A stretch of 64,000 nt of DNA from an uncultured Collinsella sp. (GCA_900541175.1 UQIT01000006.1:1-64000); one strand, 5' to 3'. Positions 7,524-16,646 are shown, counted from the first letter of the stretch. The notes: generated by a model not told the origin, from the sequence alone. Numbers and translations are program-made.

Positions 7524-10424
7524 ATGACCCAGCCCTTGCCCTGGGAAAAGAACGCCGCGGTACCCGTTCCGCCCACGCCGGAACCCGTGCCGCTCGATGC
7601 ATACACCGCCCCCGCTGCGCCGGAGCCCGAGCTCGTCCCGCTCGACATCTACGACGCTCCCGCGCCGGCACCCAAACCCGCCAAGCCGCTCGTCGACCTC
7701 GACAGCCTTAATCCCGCCCAGCGCGAGGCGGTCCTGACCACCGAGGGCCCGCTGCTGGTGCTCGCCGGCGCCGGCTCGGGCAAGACCCGCGTCTTGACCT
7801 TCCGCATCGCCCATATGCTCGGCGACCTGGGCGTTAAGCCCTGGCAGATTCTTGCCATCACGTTTACCAACAAGGCCGCGGCCGAGATGCGTGAGCGTCT
7901 GGCGGCACTCATCCCCAGCGGTACCCGCGGCATGTGGGTGTGCACCTTCCATGCCATGTGCGTTCGCATGCTGCGCGAGGACGCCGACCTGCTGGGCTAC
8001 ACCGGTCAGTTCACCATCTACGATGACGATGACTCAAAGCGCATGGTGCGCGATATTATGCAGGCGCTCGGTATCGAGCAAAAGCAATTCCCCATCAATA
8101 TGATCCGCAGCAAGATCAGTTCGGCCAAAAACGCCATGATCGGCCCCGAGGACATGCTCAAATCCGCCGACAGCCCCAACGACAAAAAGGCCGCGCAGGT
8201 CTACCTGGAGCTGGAACGCCGCCTGCGCGCCGCCAACGCGATGGACTTCGACGACCTGCTCGTGCGCACGCTTGAGCTGCTGCGCACCCGCCCCGAGGTG
8301 CTCGATAAGTACCAAGAGCGTTTCCGCTACATTAGCGTCGACGAGTATCAGGACACCAACCACGTCCAGTACGAGATCGCCAACCTGCTGGCCGCCAAGT
8401 ACCAAAACCTCATGGTCGTAGGCGACGATGACCAGTCCATTTATAGCTGGCGCGGCGCCGACATCACCAACATCCTGGACTTTGAGAAGGACTTTAAAAA
8501 CTGCAAGACCGTCAAGCTGGAGCAGAACTACCGCTCCACGGGTCACATCTTGAGCGCCGCCAATGCCGTTGTTCGCCATAACTCGCAGCGCAAGGACAAG
8601 CGCCTGTTTACGGCGGAGGGCGATGGCGAGAAAATCCAGGCCTTCCAGGCGAGCGACGAGCGCGACGAGGGTCGCTGGATTGCCGGTGAGATCGAAAAGT
8701 TGCACTCCAAGGGCACGAGCTACGACGACATCGCTGTGTTCTATCGCACCAACGCCCAGTCGCGTATCCTCGAAGATATGTTTCTGCGCGCGGGCGTGCC
8801 CTACAAGATCGTGGGCGGCACGCGATTCTTCGACCGCGCCGAGATCCGCGACGTCATGGCCTACCTCAAGATGATCGTGAACCCGGCCGACGAGATGAGC
8901 GTCAAGCGCGTCATCAACACGCCGCGCCGCGGCATCGGCTCCACTTCGATTCAAAAGATTGAGCAGCTGGCACGCGACAACCGTTGCTCGTTCTTCCAAG
9001 CCTGTGAGATTGCGACGGCCGAGACGGGCATGTTTAGCGCCAAGGTGCGCAACGGCCTGTCGAGCTTTGTCTCGCTAGTGCGCGAGGGTCGCCGCATGGA
9101 CGGCGAGCTCAAGGACGTCGTCGAGATGATTGTCGACAAGACGGGCCTTCTGCAGGCCTTCCGCGCCGAGGGCACCATGGAGTCCGAGAGCCGTGCCGAG
9201 AACATCCAGGAATTCCTGGGCGTCGCTGCCGAATTTGAGGAAACGCACGAGGATATCGAGGGTACGCTCGAGAGTTTGGAAGAGCTGCGCGCTGCCGGTG
9301 TTGCCGACGTGCCTGCCGACGCTGAGCCCGAGCCCGTTGTGGTGAGCGCGCCTGCGCCCGACCCCGGTCCGTCTGCGCCCGCGTCTTCGTTTGAGGCGCT
9401 CGTTGGCGCGCGTGATGCCGCGGGTTCCAATCCGCTCGACAGCCTGGCGGCCCCGGCGCTCTCGCCGCAGGATGCCCTGGCTGCCGCTATCGCGGGTAAC
9501 GCCTATGCCGCGCCGACGGAGCTGCCGGCGGGTGCCGTGCATGCCGACGAGATTGAGCGCACCTACGGTCCGCTCACCTGCAAGGCGCTGCCGGCACTCA
9601 TGGAGTGGCTGGCCCTGCGCTCCGACTTGGATTCCCTGGCCGGCGAGACGCATGCCATCACCATGATGACCATTCACTCTGCCAAGGGCCTGGAGTTCCC
9701 CGTGGTGTTCGTGGCCGGCATGGAGGAAGGCATCTTCCCACACGTGCACGACTTTGGCGGTAGTGACGATCCGGGCAAGCTCGAGGAGGAGCGTCGCTTG
9801 GCCTACGTCGCCATCACGCGCGCTCGTAAGCGCCTGTTCTTGACTTACGCCGCTACGCGCCGCACCTACGGCTCGACCTCTGCCAACCCGCGCTCGCGCT
9901 TCCTCAACGAGATTCCGTTTGAGGACATCGAGTTTAGCGGTATCGGTTCTGCCGGTTTTGAGGGCACGGGCTGGGAGAAGCGCGGCGACCGTCGCGGCAC
10001 GTTTGGCTCGGGTATGGGCTCGGACATGTATGGCGGCAAGGTGTTTGGTTCGCATACGCGCTCGACCGGCGGTTCTGGTTCACGTGGTGGATCGAGCTTC
10101 GACGATTTCTTTGGCGGCAGCAGCTACGGGACCGAGCGCCATCGTGGGGTCTCGCCCGACGCCGGCCGTGTTGCCTCGACTTTTGGCTCGGGCGCGCCGC
10201 GAGCCAAAAAGCCGTCATCTAAGGTGTCGCCAACGGTGGAACGCAAGGTCGATCGCGCCAGCGCATCGCAGGACTTTGCCGCGGGCGATACCGTGAGCCA
10301 CAAGACCTTTGGTACGGGTACCGTGATCTCGGTCGCCGGAGACATGATCGAGGTTCAATTCGAAAAGACCGGCCAGACCAAAAAGCTGATGAAGGGTTTT
10401 GCACCGATCGTCAAGCTGTCGTGA
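7524..10424 (+). CDS. pcrA: UvrD/PcrA-type DNA helicase
   Basis: A superfamily 1A 3'-5' helicase for repair and replication restart. Visible motifs are Q/Ia (LNPAQREAVLTTEGPLLVLA), Walker A (AGAGSGKTRVLT), Walker B (VDEYQDTN), motif III (DDDQSIYSWRGAD), motif IV (LEQNYRS) and the C-terminal motifs (MTIHSAKGLEFPVVF, VAITRARKRL). The end (GDTVSHKTFGTGTVISV onward) matches the RNA-polymerase-interacting Tudor-like tail of PcrA. At 966 residues it exceeds the usual 720-780: there is a Pro-rich N-terminal extension of about 65 residues, an Ala/Pro-rich insert of about 120 residues around 590-710, and a Gly/Ser linker before the tail. The ATG at 7524 follows GAGGAG. Confidence 0.93.
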   Translation: MTQPLPWEKNAAVPVPPTPEPVPLDAYTAPAAPEPELVPLDIYDAPAPAPKPAKPLVDLDSLNPAQREAVLTTEGPLLVLAGAGSGKTRVLTFRIAHMLGDLGVKPWQILAITFTNKAAAEMRERLAALIPSGTRGMWVCTFHAMCVRMLREDADLLGYTGQFTIYDDDDSKRMVRDIMQALGIEQKQFPINMIRSKISSAKNAMIGPEDMLKSADSPNDKKAAQVYLELERRLRAANAMDFDDLLVRTLELLRTRPEVLDKYQERFRYISVDEYQDTNHVQYEIANLLAAKYQNLMVVGDDDQSIYSWRGADITNILDFEKDFKNCKTVKLEQNYRSTGHILSAANAVVRHNSQRKDKRLFTAEGDGEKIQAFQASDERDEGRWIAGEIEKLHSKGTSYDDIAVFYRTNAQSRILEDMFLRAGVPYKIVGGTRFFDRAEIRDVMAYLKMIVNPADEMSVKRVINTPRRGIGSTSIQKIEQLARDNRCSFFQACEIATAETGMFSAKVRNGLSSFVSLVREGRRMDGELKDVVEMIVDKTGLLQAFRAEGTMESESRAENIQEFLGVAAEFEETHEDIEGTLESLEELRAAGVADVPADAEPEPVVVSAPAPDPGPSAPASSFEALVGARDAAGSNPLDSLAAPALSPQDALAAAIAGNAYAAPTELPAGAVHADEIERTYGPLTCKALPALMEWLALRSDLDSLAGETHAITMMTIHSAKGLEFPVVFVAGMEEGIFPHVHDFGGSDDPGKLEEERRLAYVAITRARKRLFLTYAATRRTYGSTSANPRSRFLNEIPFEDIEFSGIGSAGFEGTGWEKRGDRRGTFGSGMGSDMYGGKVFGSHTRSTGGSGSRGGSSFDDFFGGSSYGTERHRGVSPDAGRVASTFGSGAPRAKKPSSKVSPTVERKVDRASASQDFAAGDTVSHKTFGTGTVISVAGDMIEVQFEKTGQTKKLMKGFAPIVKLS

Positions 10425-10431
10425 TCCCGGC

Positions 10432-10561
10432 GGACCTGGGCGGGCGTATGGGGCAACATCGCCTGCTCGGGCAGTCCTGCGCAAGACGGAGAGCACATTA
10501 AGTGCTCTCCTTTGCGTGCGGAACTCGCGATCGATGTTGCCCCATACGCCCGCCCAGGTCC
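10432..10561. repeat. Perfect 30-bp inverted repeat enclosing a terminator-like hairpin
   Basis: The arm 10432-10461 is the exact reverse complement of 10532-10561. Inside lies a second perfect 9-bp hairpin (ggagagcac/gtgctctcc, 10488-10510) followed by TTT, probably the pcrA terminator. The outer arms begin eight bases after the pcrA stop. Confidence 0.85.
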
Positions 10562-10645
10562 TTGGGTAACGTTGCTTGCGAACGCCGCTCCGCTCGTCCG
10601 CTTTTTGATTTGGAGAACCGGGTGGGCTGATATGTAGATACGAGT

Positions 10646-10679
10646 AGGGGCTCCCCCGTTGATGAACGGGGGAGCCCCT
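10646..10679. terminator. Bidirectional hairpin between convergent pcrA and manA
   Basis: aggggctcccccgtt and aacgggggagcccct are exact complements (15 bp) around GATG. On the + strand it is followed by T-rich tgtttcgtttt, so it best terminates rightward transcripts, but it also lies just beyond the manA stop. Confidence 0.8.
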
Positions 10680-10705
10680 TGTTTCGTTTTGGTTGTTGGT
10701 GCGAA

Positions 10706-11638
10706 CTAGAGGTGGCTGATGATCAGTTCCATCTTGCCTTCGAGGTCGATGGAGCTGACGATGCTGGGGGCCAGCAGATGGCTTCCCTTGTGGACGGGGT
10801 CGCCGCAGACGGTGCCTTCGCCGTCGATGACCGACAGGCACATGAAGGGCCAGCGCTGGTCGAGGGTCTTGCTGCCGTCGACACGCACGCGATCGACGGT
10901 GTAGCAGGGGTTGGACTCGAGCTCGGTCACGCCGTCGACCTCAGGCGCGTTCACCATGCCGTCGGTCGGAGCCTGAGCATCAAAGTCGATGCAGTCGAGG
11001 CTCTGCTCAATGTGCAGCGGGCGCAGCTTGCCGTCGGTGCCGGGACGGTCGTAGTCGTACAGGCGATACGTCACGTCGCTCGACTGCTGCGTCTCCAAAA
11101 TGAGCGTGCCGGTCTTGATGGCGTGCACGGTACCGGAATCAATCTGGAAAAAGTCGCCCTTGTGGATCGGCAGTACGTTGAGCATATCGTCCCAGCGGCC
11201 GTCCTTGATCATCTGTGCGGCCTCGGCGCGGTCATGCGCGCGCTGGCCGACGATGATCGTGGCGCCAGGCTCGCAATCCAGCACATACCAGCACTCGGTT
11301 TTGCCCAGGCTACCGTTCTCGTGCTCAGCGGCGTACTCGTCGTTGGGATGAATCTGGATCGAAAGGTCGTCCTTGGCGTCCAGAATCTTAATGAGCAGCG
11401 GGAACTCCTTGCCTTCGCAATTGCCAAAGAGCTCGCGGTGCTCGGCCCACAGCCACGAAAGCGTGTGGCCTGCGTACGGGCCCTCCGCAATCTGGCAGTC
11501 GCCGTTAGGATGGGCCGAGATGGCCCAGCACTCACCGATGGGACCCTCGGGAATGTCGTAGCCAAAGACAGTTTCGAGCTGGCGCCCGCCCCAGATCTTC
11601 TCGTGGAAGATCGGCGTGAGTTTAATCAAATCGGACAT
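10706..11638 (-). CDS. manA: Mannose-6-phosphate isomerase, class I
   Basis: Interconverts mannose-6-phosphate and fructose-6-phosphate; a zinc cupin enzyme. The 310-residue protein begins SDLIKLTPIFHEKIWGG. It carries the metal-binding segment IQIHPNDEYAAEHENGSLGKTECW, the KGDFFQIDSGTVHAI motif and the later ETQQSSDVTYRLYDYDR. The ATG at 11638 has GGGAG seven bases upstream; in-frame starts further out (11698) lack one. The next gene upstream on the same strand is a GntR regulator (72 bases away), and the cellobiose PTS operon is divergent, so it may be co-controlled with sugar uptake. Confidence 0.93.
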   Translation of the reverse strand: MSDLIKLTPIFHEKIWGGRQLETVFGYDIPEGPIGECWAISAHPNGDCQIAEGPYAGHTLSWLWAEHRELFGNCEGKEFPLLIKILDAKDDLSIQIHPNDEYAAEHENGSLGKTECWYVLDCEPGATIIVGQRAHDRAEAAQMIKDGRWDDMLNVLPIHKGDFFQIDSGTVHAIKTGTLILETQQSSDVTYRLYDYDRPGTDGKLRPLHIEQSLDCIDFDAQAPTDGMVNAPEVDGVTELESNPCYTVDRVRVDGSKTLDQRWPFMCLSVIDGEGTVCGDPVHKGSHLLAPSIVSSIDLEGKMELIISHL

Positions 11639-11710
11639 GTGCATACTCCCATAAGGTTGTGCGGGTGCCCCGTAAGACAGCTCAAAACGAGCACCCACCG
11701 GATTACAAAA

Positions 11711-12430
11711 CTAGGCCAGCGTTACGTTGTGCAGCTCAAAGCGGTCGCCTACGTTGTGCGAGATAGAATATTCAAACGCGGTGCCGCTATCCAAGAAGCC
11801 AATCTGGTTGAGTTCGAGCAGGGGAGAGCCGGGTTTGGTATCCAGGCGCTCGGCTTCTTCCTCGGTTGCCGCCACGGCGCGGATGGTGCGATGGAAGCTC
11901 GAAATCTTCAGCCCGCATTGCTCGCGGATAAAGCCGTAGACCGATCCGTACAGGTCCTTCTTTTTAAGGCCCGGGATCAGTTCGAGCGGCATATAGGTGT
12001 ACTCGATGACGATGGGCATCTCGTCGACCTGGCGCACGCGCACGATGTGATAGGCGAAGTCATCCTCGGCCATTCCCAGCTGGGTCGCAACCTCTGCCGG
12101 TGGATTGACGATCGAGAAATCGTAGACCACCGAGGTCACTTTCTCCCCGCGATGCTCGTACGAAAAGCCTTGGGCACGGTCGTTCTTGCCTTGAAAAAAC
12201 ACCTGGCCGGGAAGCCCCGCCGTGTCCTTGACGTAGGTGCCCGATCCGCGCCGGCTGGTAATAAGGCCTTCCTCGGTGATCTGCTCAATCGCTCGTTTGA
12301 CGGTGATTTTGGAAACGCTATAGAGCTCACAGAACTCAACGACGGTGGGCAACTTATCGCCCGGCTTAAGGGCGCCGTCCTCGATGCTTCGACGGATATC
12401 TGCAGCTATCGCCTCGTATTTGGGAATCAT
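11711..12430 (-). CDS. GntR-family regulator with UTRA domain
   Basis: A 239-residue HutC-subfamily repressor. The N-terminal winged helix spans residues 1-70 (IRRSIEDGALKPGDKLPT, VSKITVKRAIEQITEEGLI, RRGSGTYV). The C-terminal UTRA ligand-binding domain includes MPIVIEYTYMPLELIPGL and ends SISHNVGDRFELHN. Such regulators usually sense phosphorylated sugars. Its position, divergent from the GH1/PTS operon at 12734-16405 and upstream of manA, makes it the likely regulator of beta-glucoside uptake. A palindrome at 12467-12480 is a candidate autoregulatory site. Ligand is inferred only from context. Confidence 0.9.
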   Translation of the reverse strand: MIPKYEAIAADIRRSIEDGALKPGDKLPTVVEFCELYSVSKITVKRAIEQITEEGLITSRRGSGTYVKDTAGLPGQVFFQGKNDRAQGFSYEHRGEKVTSVVYDFSIVNPPAEVATQLGMAEDDFAYHIVRVRQVDEMPIVIEYTYMPLELIPGLKKKDLYGSVYGFIREQCGLKISSFHRTIRAVAATEEEAERLDTKPGSPLLELNQIGFLDSGTAFEYSISHNVGDRFELHNVTLA

Positions 12431-12466
12431 GCAATCCTCCCTTCATATTTGCGTTGAATATTAAGA

Positions 12467-12480
12467 AAGTATACCTACTT
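12467..12480. promoter_or_regulatory. Candidate GntR operator
   Basis: AAGTA-tacc-TACTT, a perfect 5-bp inverted repeat with GTATAC near its centre, 37 bases upstream of the gntR start and about 60 bases before the bgl promoter. HutC-type regulators commonly bind short AT-rich palindromes of this size. Assignment is inference. Confidence 0.4.
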
Positions 12481-12539
12481 AAAAAGCATCCATATGGCTT
12501 TCATGAAAGAAGTTCGATAAAGAAAAGTTAAAAAGACGC

Positions 12540-12567
12540 TTTACATAGAAAATTAGAGCGCTATAGC
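12540..12567 (+). promoter_or_regulatory. Possible promoter of the beta-glucoside operon
   Basis: TTTACA, a 16-base spacer and TATAGC. The -10 lies inside the palindrome ctatagctatag. This is the best sigma-70-like match between the divergent genes, but the consensus is moderate. Confidence 0.35.
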
Positions 12568-12607
12568 TATAGACAACAAGCGAGATGCATTGGCGTTTGC
12601 TTGTACT

Positions 12608-12700
12608 GTTTGGGGACGGTTTTGTTTTGGCGGGCTGGATATCGGTATGACCGGTGCGCGCCCGCGCCGGATAACCTGCCAAAGCAAACCCGTCTCCAAC
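12608..12700. repeat. Imperfect inverted repeat with gggac cores
   Basis: gtttggggacggttttgt and the complement of acaaacccgtctccaac-like sequence near 12675-12700 form arms of about 26 bases at roughly 80% match. Each arm has a gggacgg/gagacgg core followed by ttttggcggg or tttggcagg. This resembles the loop and stem of the element at 16552-16592. Confidence 0.55.
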
Positions 12701-12733
12701 CGGAAGCTCTAGAACACGAAAGCGAGGACTTTG

Positions 12734-14134
12734 ATGGCACAGTATCAGCTGCCCAACGACTTCTTCTTTGGCGCTGCTATGTCCGGCCCGCAGACTGAGG
12801 GTCAGTGGAACCAGGGCGGCAAGCTCGAGAACCTGTGGGACACCTGGTCCATCCAGGATCTGGGTTCGTTCTACAACCGCGTTGGCTCTTATGCCGGCAA
12901 TGACTTTATGGCCAAGTACCAGGAAGACTTTCGCATCTTGAAGGACTTGGGCCTGAATACCTATCGCACTTCCATCCAGTGGAGCCGTCTGCTCGATGCC
13001 GACGGCAACCTTAATGAGGAGGGCGCTGCGTGGTATCACGAGCTGTTCCGCGCTTCTCGCGAGGCCGGCCTGGAGCCGTTTGTCAACCTGTACCACTTTG
13101 ACATGCCCACCTACCTCTTTAACCGTGGCGGCTGGGAGAGCCGTGAGGTCGTCGAGGCTTACGCACATTACGCCGACGTCGCCTTCCACGAGTTTGGCCA
13201 GGAGATTAAGTACTGGTTCACCTTTAACGAACCCATCGTCGAGCCCGAACAGCGCTATCAGGAGGGCGTGTGGTTCCCGCAGCTCCACGACTTTAGCCGC
13301 GCTCGCACCGTGCAGTATCACATCTCGCTGGCGCACGCGCTGGCCGTGGCCAACTACCGTCGCGCCTATGACGAGGGCGCCGTTCGCAGCGATGCCAAGA
13401 TCGGCATGATCAACTGCTTTACCCCGGTCTACACCAAGGAGAACCCCAGCGAGGCAGACCTCGAGGCCGTGCGTATGACCAGCGGCATCAACAATCGCTG
13501 GTGGCTCGACCTTATTACCAAGGGTGAGCTTCCTGCCGACGTGCTCGACAGCCTGGCCGAGGGCGGCGTTAAGCTCCCGTTCCGTGCCGGCGACCAAGAG
13601 ATTCTCAAGCAGGGTGTTGTCGACTGGCTCGGCTGCAACTACTACCACCCCACGCGTGTTCAGGCACCGGCGAGCAAGGTCGACCAGTACGGCCTGCCGC
13701 ATTTTGCCGACGAGTACGTATGGCCCGACGCCGTTATGAACGAGAGCCGCGGCTGGGAGATCTACCCGCAGGGCCTCTATGACTTTGGCATGGACTGCGC
13801 TAAGAACTACCCCGATCTTGAGTGGTTCGTTTCCGAGAACGGCATCGGCATCATGGACGAATACAAGAACCGTGACGCCGAAGGAACCATCCAGGATGAC
13901 TACCGCGTCGACTTTGTACGTCAGCACCTGGAGTGGGTGGCCAAGGCGATCGCCGAGGGCGCCAAGTGCCGCGGATACCATTATTGGGCCGTTATCGATA
14001 ATTGGTCTTGGGCGAATGCCTTTAAGAACCGTTACGGTTTTGTCGAGGTCGACCTTATGGACGGCTACAAGCGCCGCCTTAAGAAGTCGGCAGCTTGGCT
14101 CAAGCAGGTCGCCACGACCCACGTGGTTGACTAG
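12734..14134 (+). CDS. GH1 6-phospho-beta-glucosidase
   Basis: A 466-residue glycoside hydrolase family 1 enzyme, normal in length. It should split PTS-phosphorylated beta-glucosides into glucose-6-phosphate and glucose or aglycone. The acid/base Glu lies in TFNEPIVEP (about residue 165) and the nucleophile Glu in VSENGIG (about residue 368). The N terminus PNDFFFGAAMSGPQTEGQW is the usual substrate-pocket start, and WAVIDNWSWANAFKNRYGFV is the GH1 C-terminal signature. The ATG at 12734 follows GAGGAC. First gene of an operon with PTS IIC, IIB and IIA, which supports the phospho-glucosidase assignment over a free beta-glucosidase. Confidence 0.93.
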   Translation: MAQYQLPNDFFFGAAMSGPQTEGQWNQGGKLENLWDTWSIQDLGSFYNRVGSYAGNDFMAKYQEDFRILKDLGLNTYRTSIQWSRLLDADGNLNEEGAAWYHELFRASREAGLEPFVNLYHFDMPTYLFNRGGWESREVVEAYAHYADVAFHEFGQEIKYWFTFNEPIVEPEQRYQEGVWFPQLHDFSRARTVQYHISLAHALAVANYRRAYDEGAVRSDAKIGMINCFTPVYTKENPSEADLEAVRMTSGINNRWWLDLITKGELPADVLDSLAEGGVKLPFRAGDQEILKQGVVDWLGCNYYHPTRVQAPASKVDQYGLPHFADEYVWPDAVMNESRGWEIYPQGLYDFGMDCAKNYPDLEWFVSENGIGIMDEYKNRDAEGTIQDDYRVDFVRQHLEWVAKAIAEGAKCRGYHYWAVIDNWSWANAFKNRYGFVEVDLMDGYKRRLKKSAAWLKQVATTHVVD

Positions 14135-14255
14135 CGACTGGGCGAACGCCCGGACCGCGCGCCCGCCGCGCGCAACACATGGCACATCTGGTGGCAGAGG
14201 GCGACAGACCACCGTGCGCATAGGAAAAGGCCGGATTTGATAGTTAGGAGCAATC

Positions 14256-15599
14256 ATGGCCAGTGACAACGGAAAGAGCTTCCTCGACAAGTTTGCCGAG
14301 GTCTCTGCGAAGGTGGGAAACCAGGTTCACCTGCGTTCCCTGCGTGACGCCTTCGCGACCATCACGCCGCTCTATATCCTTGCGGGTATCGCGGTTCTTA
14401 TTAATAACGTCGTGTTCCCTCTGTTCCCGCTCGATGCGGCGGGCCTTGCCAACCTTCAGACGTGGGGTTCGGCAATTACGCTGGGCACCCTCAACGTCTC
14501 TGCCATTATCTTGGCCGGATTGATTGGCTACAGCCTCGCTAAGAACAAGCGTTTCGATAACCCGCTCGCTTGCGTGGTCGTCGCTATCTCTGCTTTCGTC
14601 ATCATGATGCCGCAGCAGATCACCGCCTCGCTTGCCGCCACGAGCCCGCTGCTCACCGACAAGATCACCTCTGCCGAGGTCACGGGCGCCCTTTCGACCG
14701 CCAACACCGGCACCAACGGTCTGTTCTCGGCTATTATCATCGCTCTGCTTTCCGTCTCGCTCTTCATCAAGATTTCTGGCGTCGAGAAGCTCAAGGTTAA
14801 GCTGGGCGAGGGCGTGCCCCCCGCGGTCTCCAACTCCTTCAACGTCATGATCCCGATGCTGCTCAACCTCGCAATCTTCGCTCTTGCCGCAGCCTTGCTC
14901 GCCGTGTGCGCTGGCACCGATCTGTGCACCATCATCTCCACGTGCATCTCCAACCCGCTCAAGAACATCATGAACGCCGGTCCGTGGGCTGTTATCCTCA
15001 TCTACACCCTTGCCAACCTGCTGTTCTGCGTCGGTATTCACCAGTCCACCATCTCTGGCGCTACCGTCGAGCCGATCCTGACCATGCTCATCGTCGACAA
15101 CATGGCTACCTTTGCCGCCGGTGGCACCATCCAGCCCGATCACTACATGAACATGCAGATTGTTAACAGCTTCGCCCTCATCGGCGGCTCGGGCTGCACC
15201 TTCATGCTTCTGCTCGACACGCTCCTGTTCTCCAAGAACAAGGCTTCCGAGACCGTTTCCAAGATGGCTATCCTGCCTGGTCTGTTCAATATCAACGAGC
15301 CGGTTATCTACGGTTACCCCATCGTGTACAACCTGCCGCTCATGATCCCGTTCGTTCTTCTTCCCGATCTGTTCATCGGCATCACCTATGGCCTTACCTG
15401 CGCAGGCATCATCAGCCCCTGCATCGCCCAGGTGCCTTGGACCATGCCTCCCGTCATCAATGCCCTGCTCGCTACAGGCTTTGACTGGCGCGCCGGCGTG
15501 TGGCAGGCTCTCGAGATTGTCATTGGCATGGCCGTCTACCTGCCCTTTATGAAGATTTCCGAGAAGGCAATCGCCAAGCAGGAGGCTCTCGCCGAGTAG
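14256..15599 (+). CDS. PTS system IIC, lactose/cellobiose family
   Basis: A 447-residue membrane permease that imports and phosphorylates a beta-glucoside such as cellobiose. It has about ten hydrophobic segments. The family signatures GIHQSTISGATVEPIL and LFNINEPVIYGYPIVYNLP are visible; the latter contains the conserved Glu of the sugar site. The ATG at 14256 follows TTAGGAG. The gene lies 121 bases after the GH1 gene and is followed by matching IIB and IIA. Length and motifs match CelB-type IIC without a fused IIB. The exact sugar is inferred from the linked glucosidase. Confidence 0.93.
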   Translation: MASDNGKSFLDKFAEVSAKVGNQVHLRSLRDAFATITPLYILAGIAVLINNVVFPLFPLDAAGLANLQTWGSAITLGTLNVSAIILAGLIGYSLAKNKRFDNPLACVVVAISAFVIMMPQQITASLAATSPLLTDKITSAEVTGALSTANTGTNGLFSAIIIALLSVSLFIKISGVEKLKVKLGEGVPPAVSNSFNVMIPMLLNLAIFALAAALLAVCAGTDLCTIISTCISNPLKNIMNAGPWAVILIYTLANLLFCVGIHQSTISGATVEPILTMLIVDNMATFAAGGTIQPDHYMNMQIVNSFALIGGSGCTFMLLLDTLLFSKNKASETVSKMAILPGLFNINEPVIYGYPIVYNLPLMIPFVLLPDLFIGITYGLTCAGIISPCIAQVPWTMPPVINALLATGFDWRAGVWQALEIVIGMAVYLPFMKISEKAIAKQEALAE

Positions 15600-15760
15600 A
15601 ACGCCTAACGTTCGTCCCTTTCACCTTTGCGGGCGCCGGTGCGCGGTGCCGGTGCCCGCGGCTCTCTCCCTTGCGTAAAGATACAGGGGAGTGGGCACAA
15701 TAACCGCAAGGAATACAACCAGTCGTCGTCTGCGCGCCGCGCAGTTATAAGGAGGAAACC

Positions 15761-16063
15761 ATGAAGAAGATCATGCTCTGCTGCAATGCCGGTATGTCCA
15801 CGAGCCTGCTGGTCCAGAAGATGCAGGCCGAGGTTGCAAACCGTGGTCTGGATATCGAGGTCGAGGCTCGTCCCATGAACGAGGCCCACGATCACCTGGA
15901 CGAGTGCGACATGTTGCTGCTTGGCCCGCAGATTGGCTACACCAAGGGTGACTTTGAGAAGGAGGCCGCCGGTCGTTTCCCGGTCGAGGTCATCAACATG
16001 GTCGACTACGGCCGCATGAACGCTGCCGGCATCATCGACCACTGCGTCAGCGTGATGGGCTAG
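15761..16063 (+). CDS. PTS system IIB, lactose/cellobiose family
   Basis: A 100-residue soluble phosphocarrier that passes phosphate from IIA to sugar bound by IIC. The phospho-Cys is in KKIMLCCNAGMSTSLLVQKM (Cys7 or Cys8), followed by the phosphate-binding loop GMSTS. The rest (MLLLGPQIGYTKGDF) is typical of CelA-type IIB. The ATG at 15761 follows AGGAGGAAACC, one of the strongest ribosome sites in the window. It is separated from IIC by 161 bases without an evident terminator and is directly followed by IIA. Confidence 0.95.
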   Translation: MKKIMLCCNAGMSTSLLVQKMQAEVANRGLDIEVEARPMNEAHDHLDECDMLLLGPQIGYTKGDFEKEAAGRFPVEVINMVDYGRMNAAGIIDHCVSVMG

Positions 16064-16072
16064 GTGCTCCGC

Positions 16073-16405
16073 ATGGAGGATATGAACGAACTGCAGATGA
16101 CCTGCTTTGAGATCATCAGCTACGTCGGTACTGCCAAGAGCATGTACATCAATGCCGTGCAAAAGGCCAAGGAGGGCGATTTTGACGCCGCCGAGGAGCT
16201 TATCAAGCAGGGCGACGAGGCCTATAACGGTGGCCACGATGTTCACATGGGGCTTCTAAAGAAAGAGGCCAACGGCGAGCGTAACGGCGAGGCCCCGTTA
16301 ATTCTGCTGCATGCCGAGGACCAGATGGCCGGTACCGAGACCATGCGCGTCATGGCGACGGAGCTCATCGAGGTTCACAAGCAGCTGCAGGCACTTCAGG
16401 CCTAG
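16073..16405 (+). CDS. PTS system IIA, lactose/cellobiose family
   Basis: A 110-residue helical phosphocarrier of the LacF/CelC type. The phosphorylated His is in LILLHAEDQMAGT near residue 80, and the N-terminal helix MTCFEIISYVGTAKSMYI is characteristic. The start is uncertain: GTG at 16064 directly follows the IIB stop, ATG at 16073 has a weak AGGTG, and ATG at 16082 has GGAGGA too close. I chose 16073. It ends the bgl operon at a strong terminator. It could also serve the lactose-type IIBC at 60875, which has no IIA of its own here. Confidence 0.92.
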   Translation: MEDMNELQMTCFEIISYVGTAKSMYINAVQKAKEGDFDAAEELIKQGDEAYNGGHDVHMGLLKKEANGERNGEAPLILLHAEDQMAGTETMRVMATELIEVHKQLQALQA

Positions 16406-16463
16406 TCGGCGTTATCGCCACGAAGGACCGTGCGGTCCAACAGACAACATAGTCCCTTTGACG

Positions 16464-16495
16464 GGCGCCGGGAGTCTCCGCCTCCCGGCGCCTTT
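16464..16495 (+). terminator. Terminator of the beta-glucoside operon
   Basis: ggcgccgggag and ctcccggcgcc pair exactly (11 bp) around tctccgc, followed by TTTATAT. Confidence 0.85.
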
Positions 16496-16551
16496 ATATT
16501 TGGGGAAGGTCTTGCGCAGCCTGTTGAGCAGCCAATTGCGCTTCCCCAGAT

Positions 16552-16592
16552 AAAACCTGCCAAAACAAACCTGTCCCTTTTTGGTAGGTTTT
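16552..16592. repeat. GGGAC-loop hairpin upstream of glucokinase
   Basis: aaaacctgccaaa and tttggtaggtttt pair over 13 bp (one wobble) around a 15-nt loop with acctgtccc, the complement of gggacaggt. It lies 54 bases before the glucokinase start. Just upstream, ggggaag (16502-16508) and cttcccc (16541-16547) form a second small stem. Confidence 0.65.
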
Positions 16593-16646
16593 TGCCTTGG
16601 GAGCGGTACCATACAGGCAATGTTTAAACGAGAAAGGTGGGCTCTC

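Larger units (their letters stand above)
12431..12733. other. Divergent regulatory region gntR / bgl operon
   Basis: This 303-base gap is AT-rich on its left part. It holds a candidate GntR operator (12467-12480), a weak rightward promoter (12540-12567) with an adjoining ctatagctatag palindrome, and an imperfect inverted repeat with gggac cores (12608-12700). I see no coding sequence in it. Confidence 0.6.

Noticed and set aside
10679..12457. A 592-codon plus-strand frame over manA and gntR
   Set aside because: Both minus-strand genes have full domain signatures and ribosome sites; the opposite frame has neither.
16073..16405. GTG start at 16064 for PTS IIA
   Set aside because: It directly abuts the IIB stop but has no ribosome site; ATG 16073 is slightly better, though not certain.
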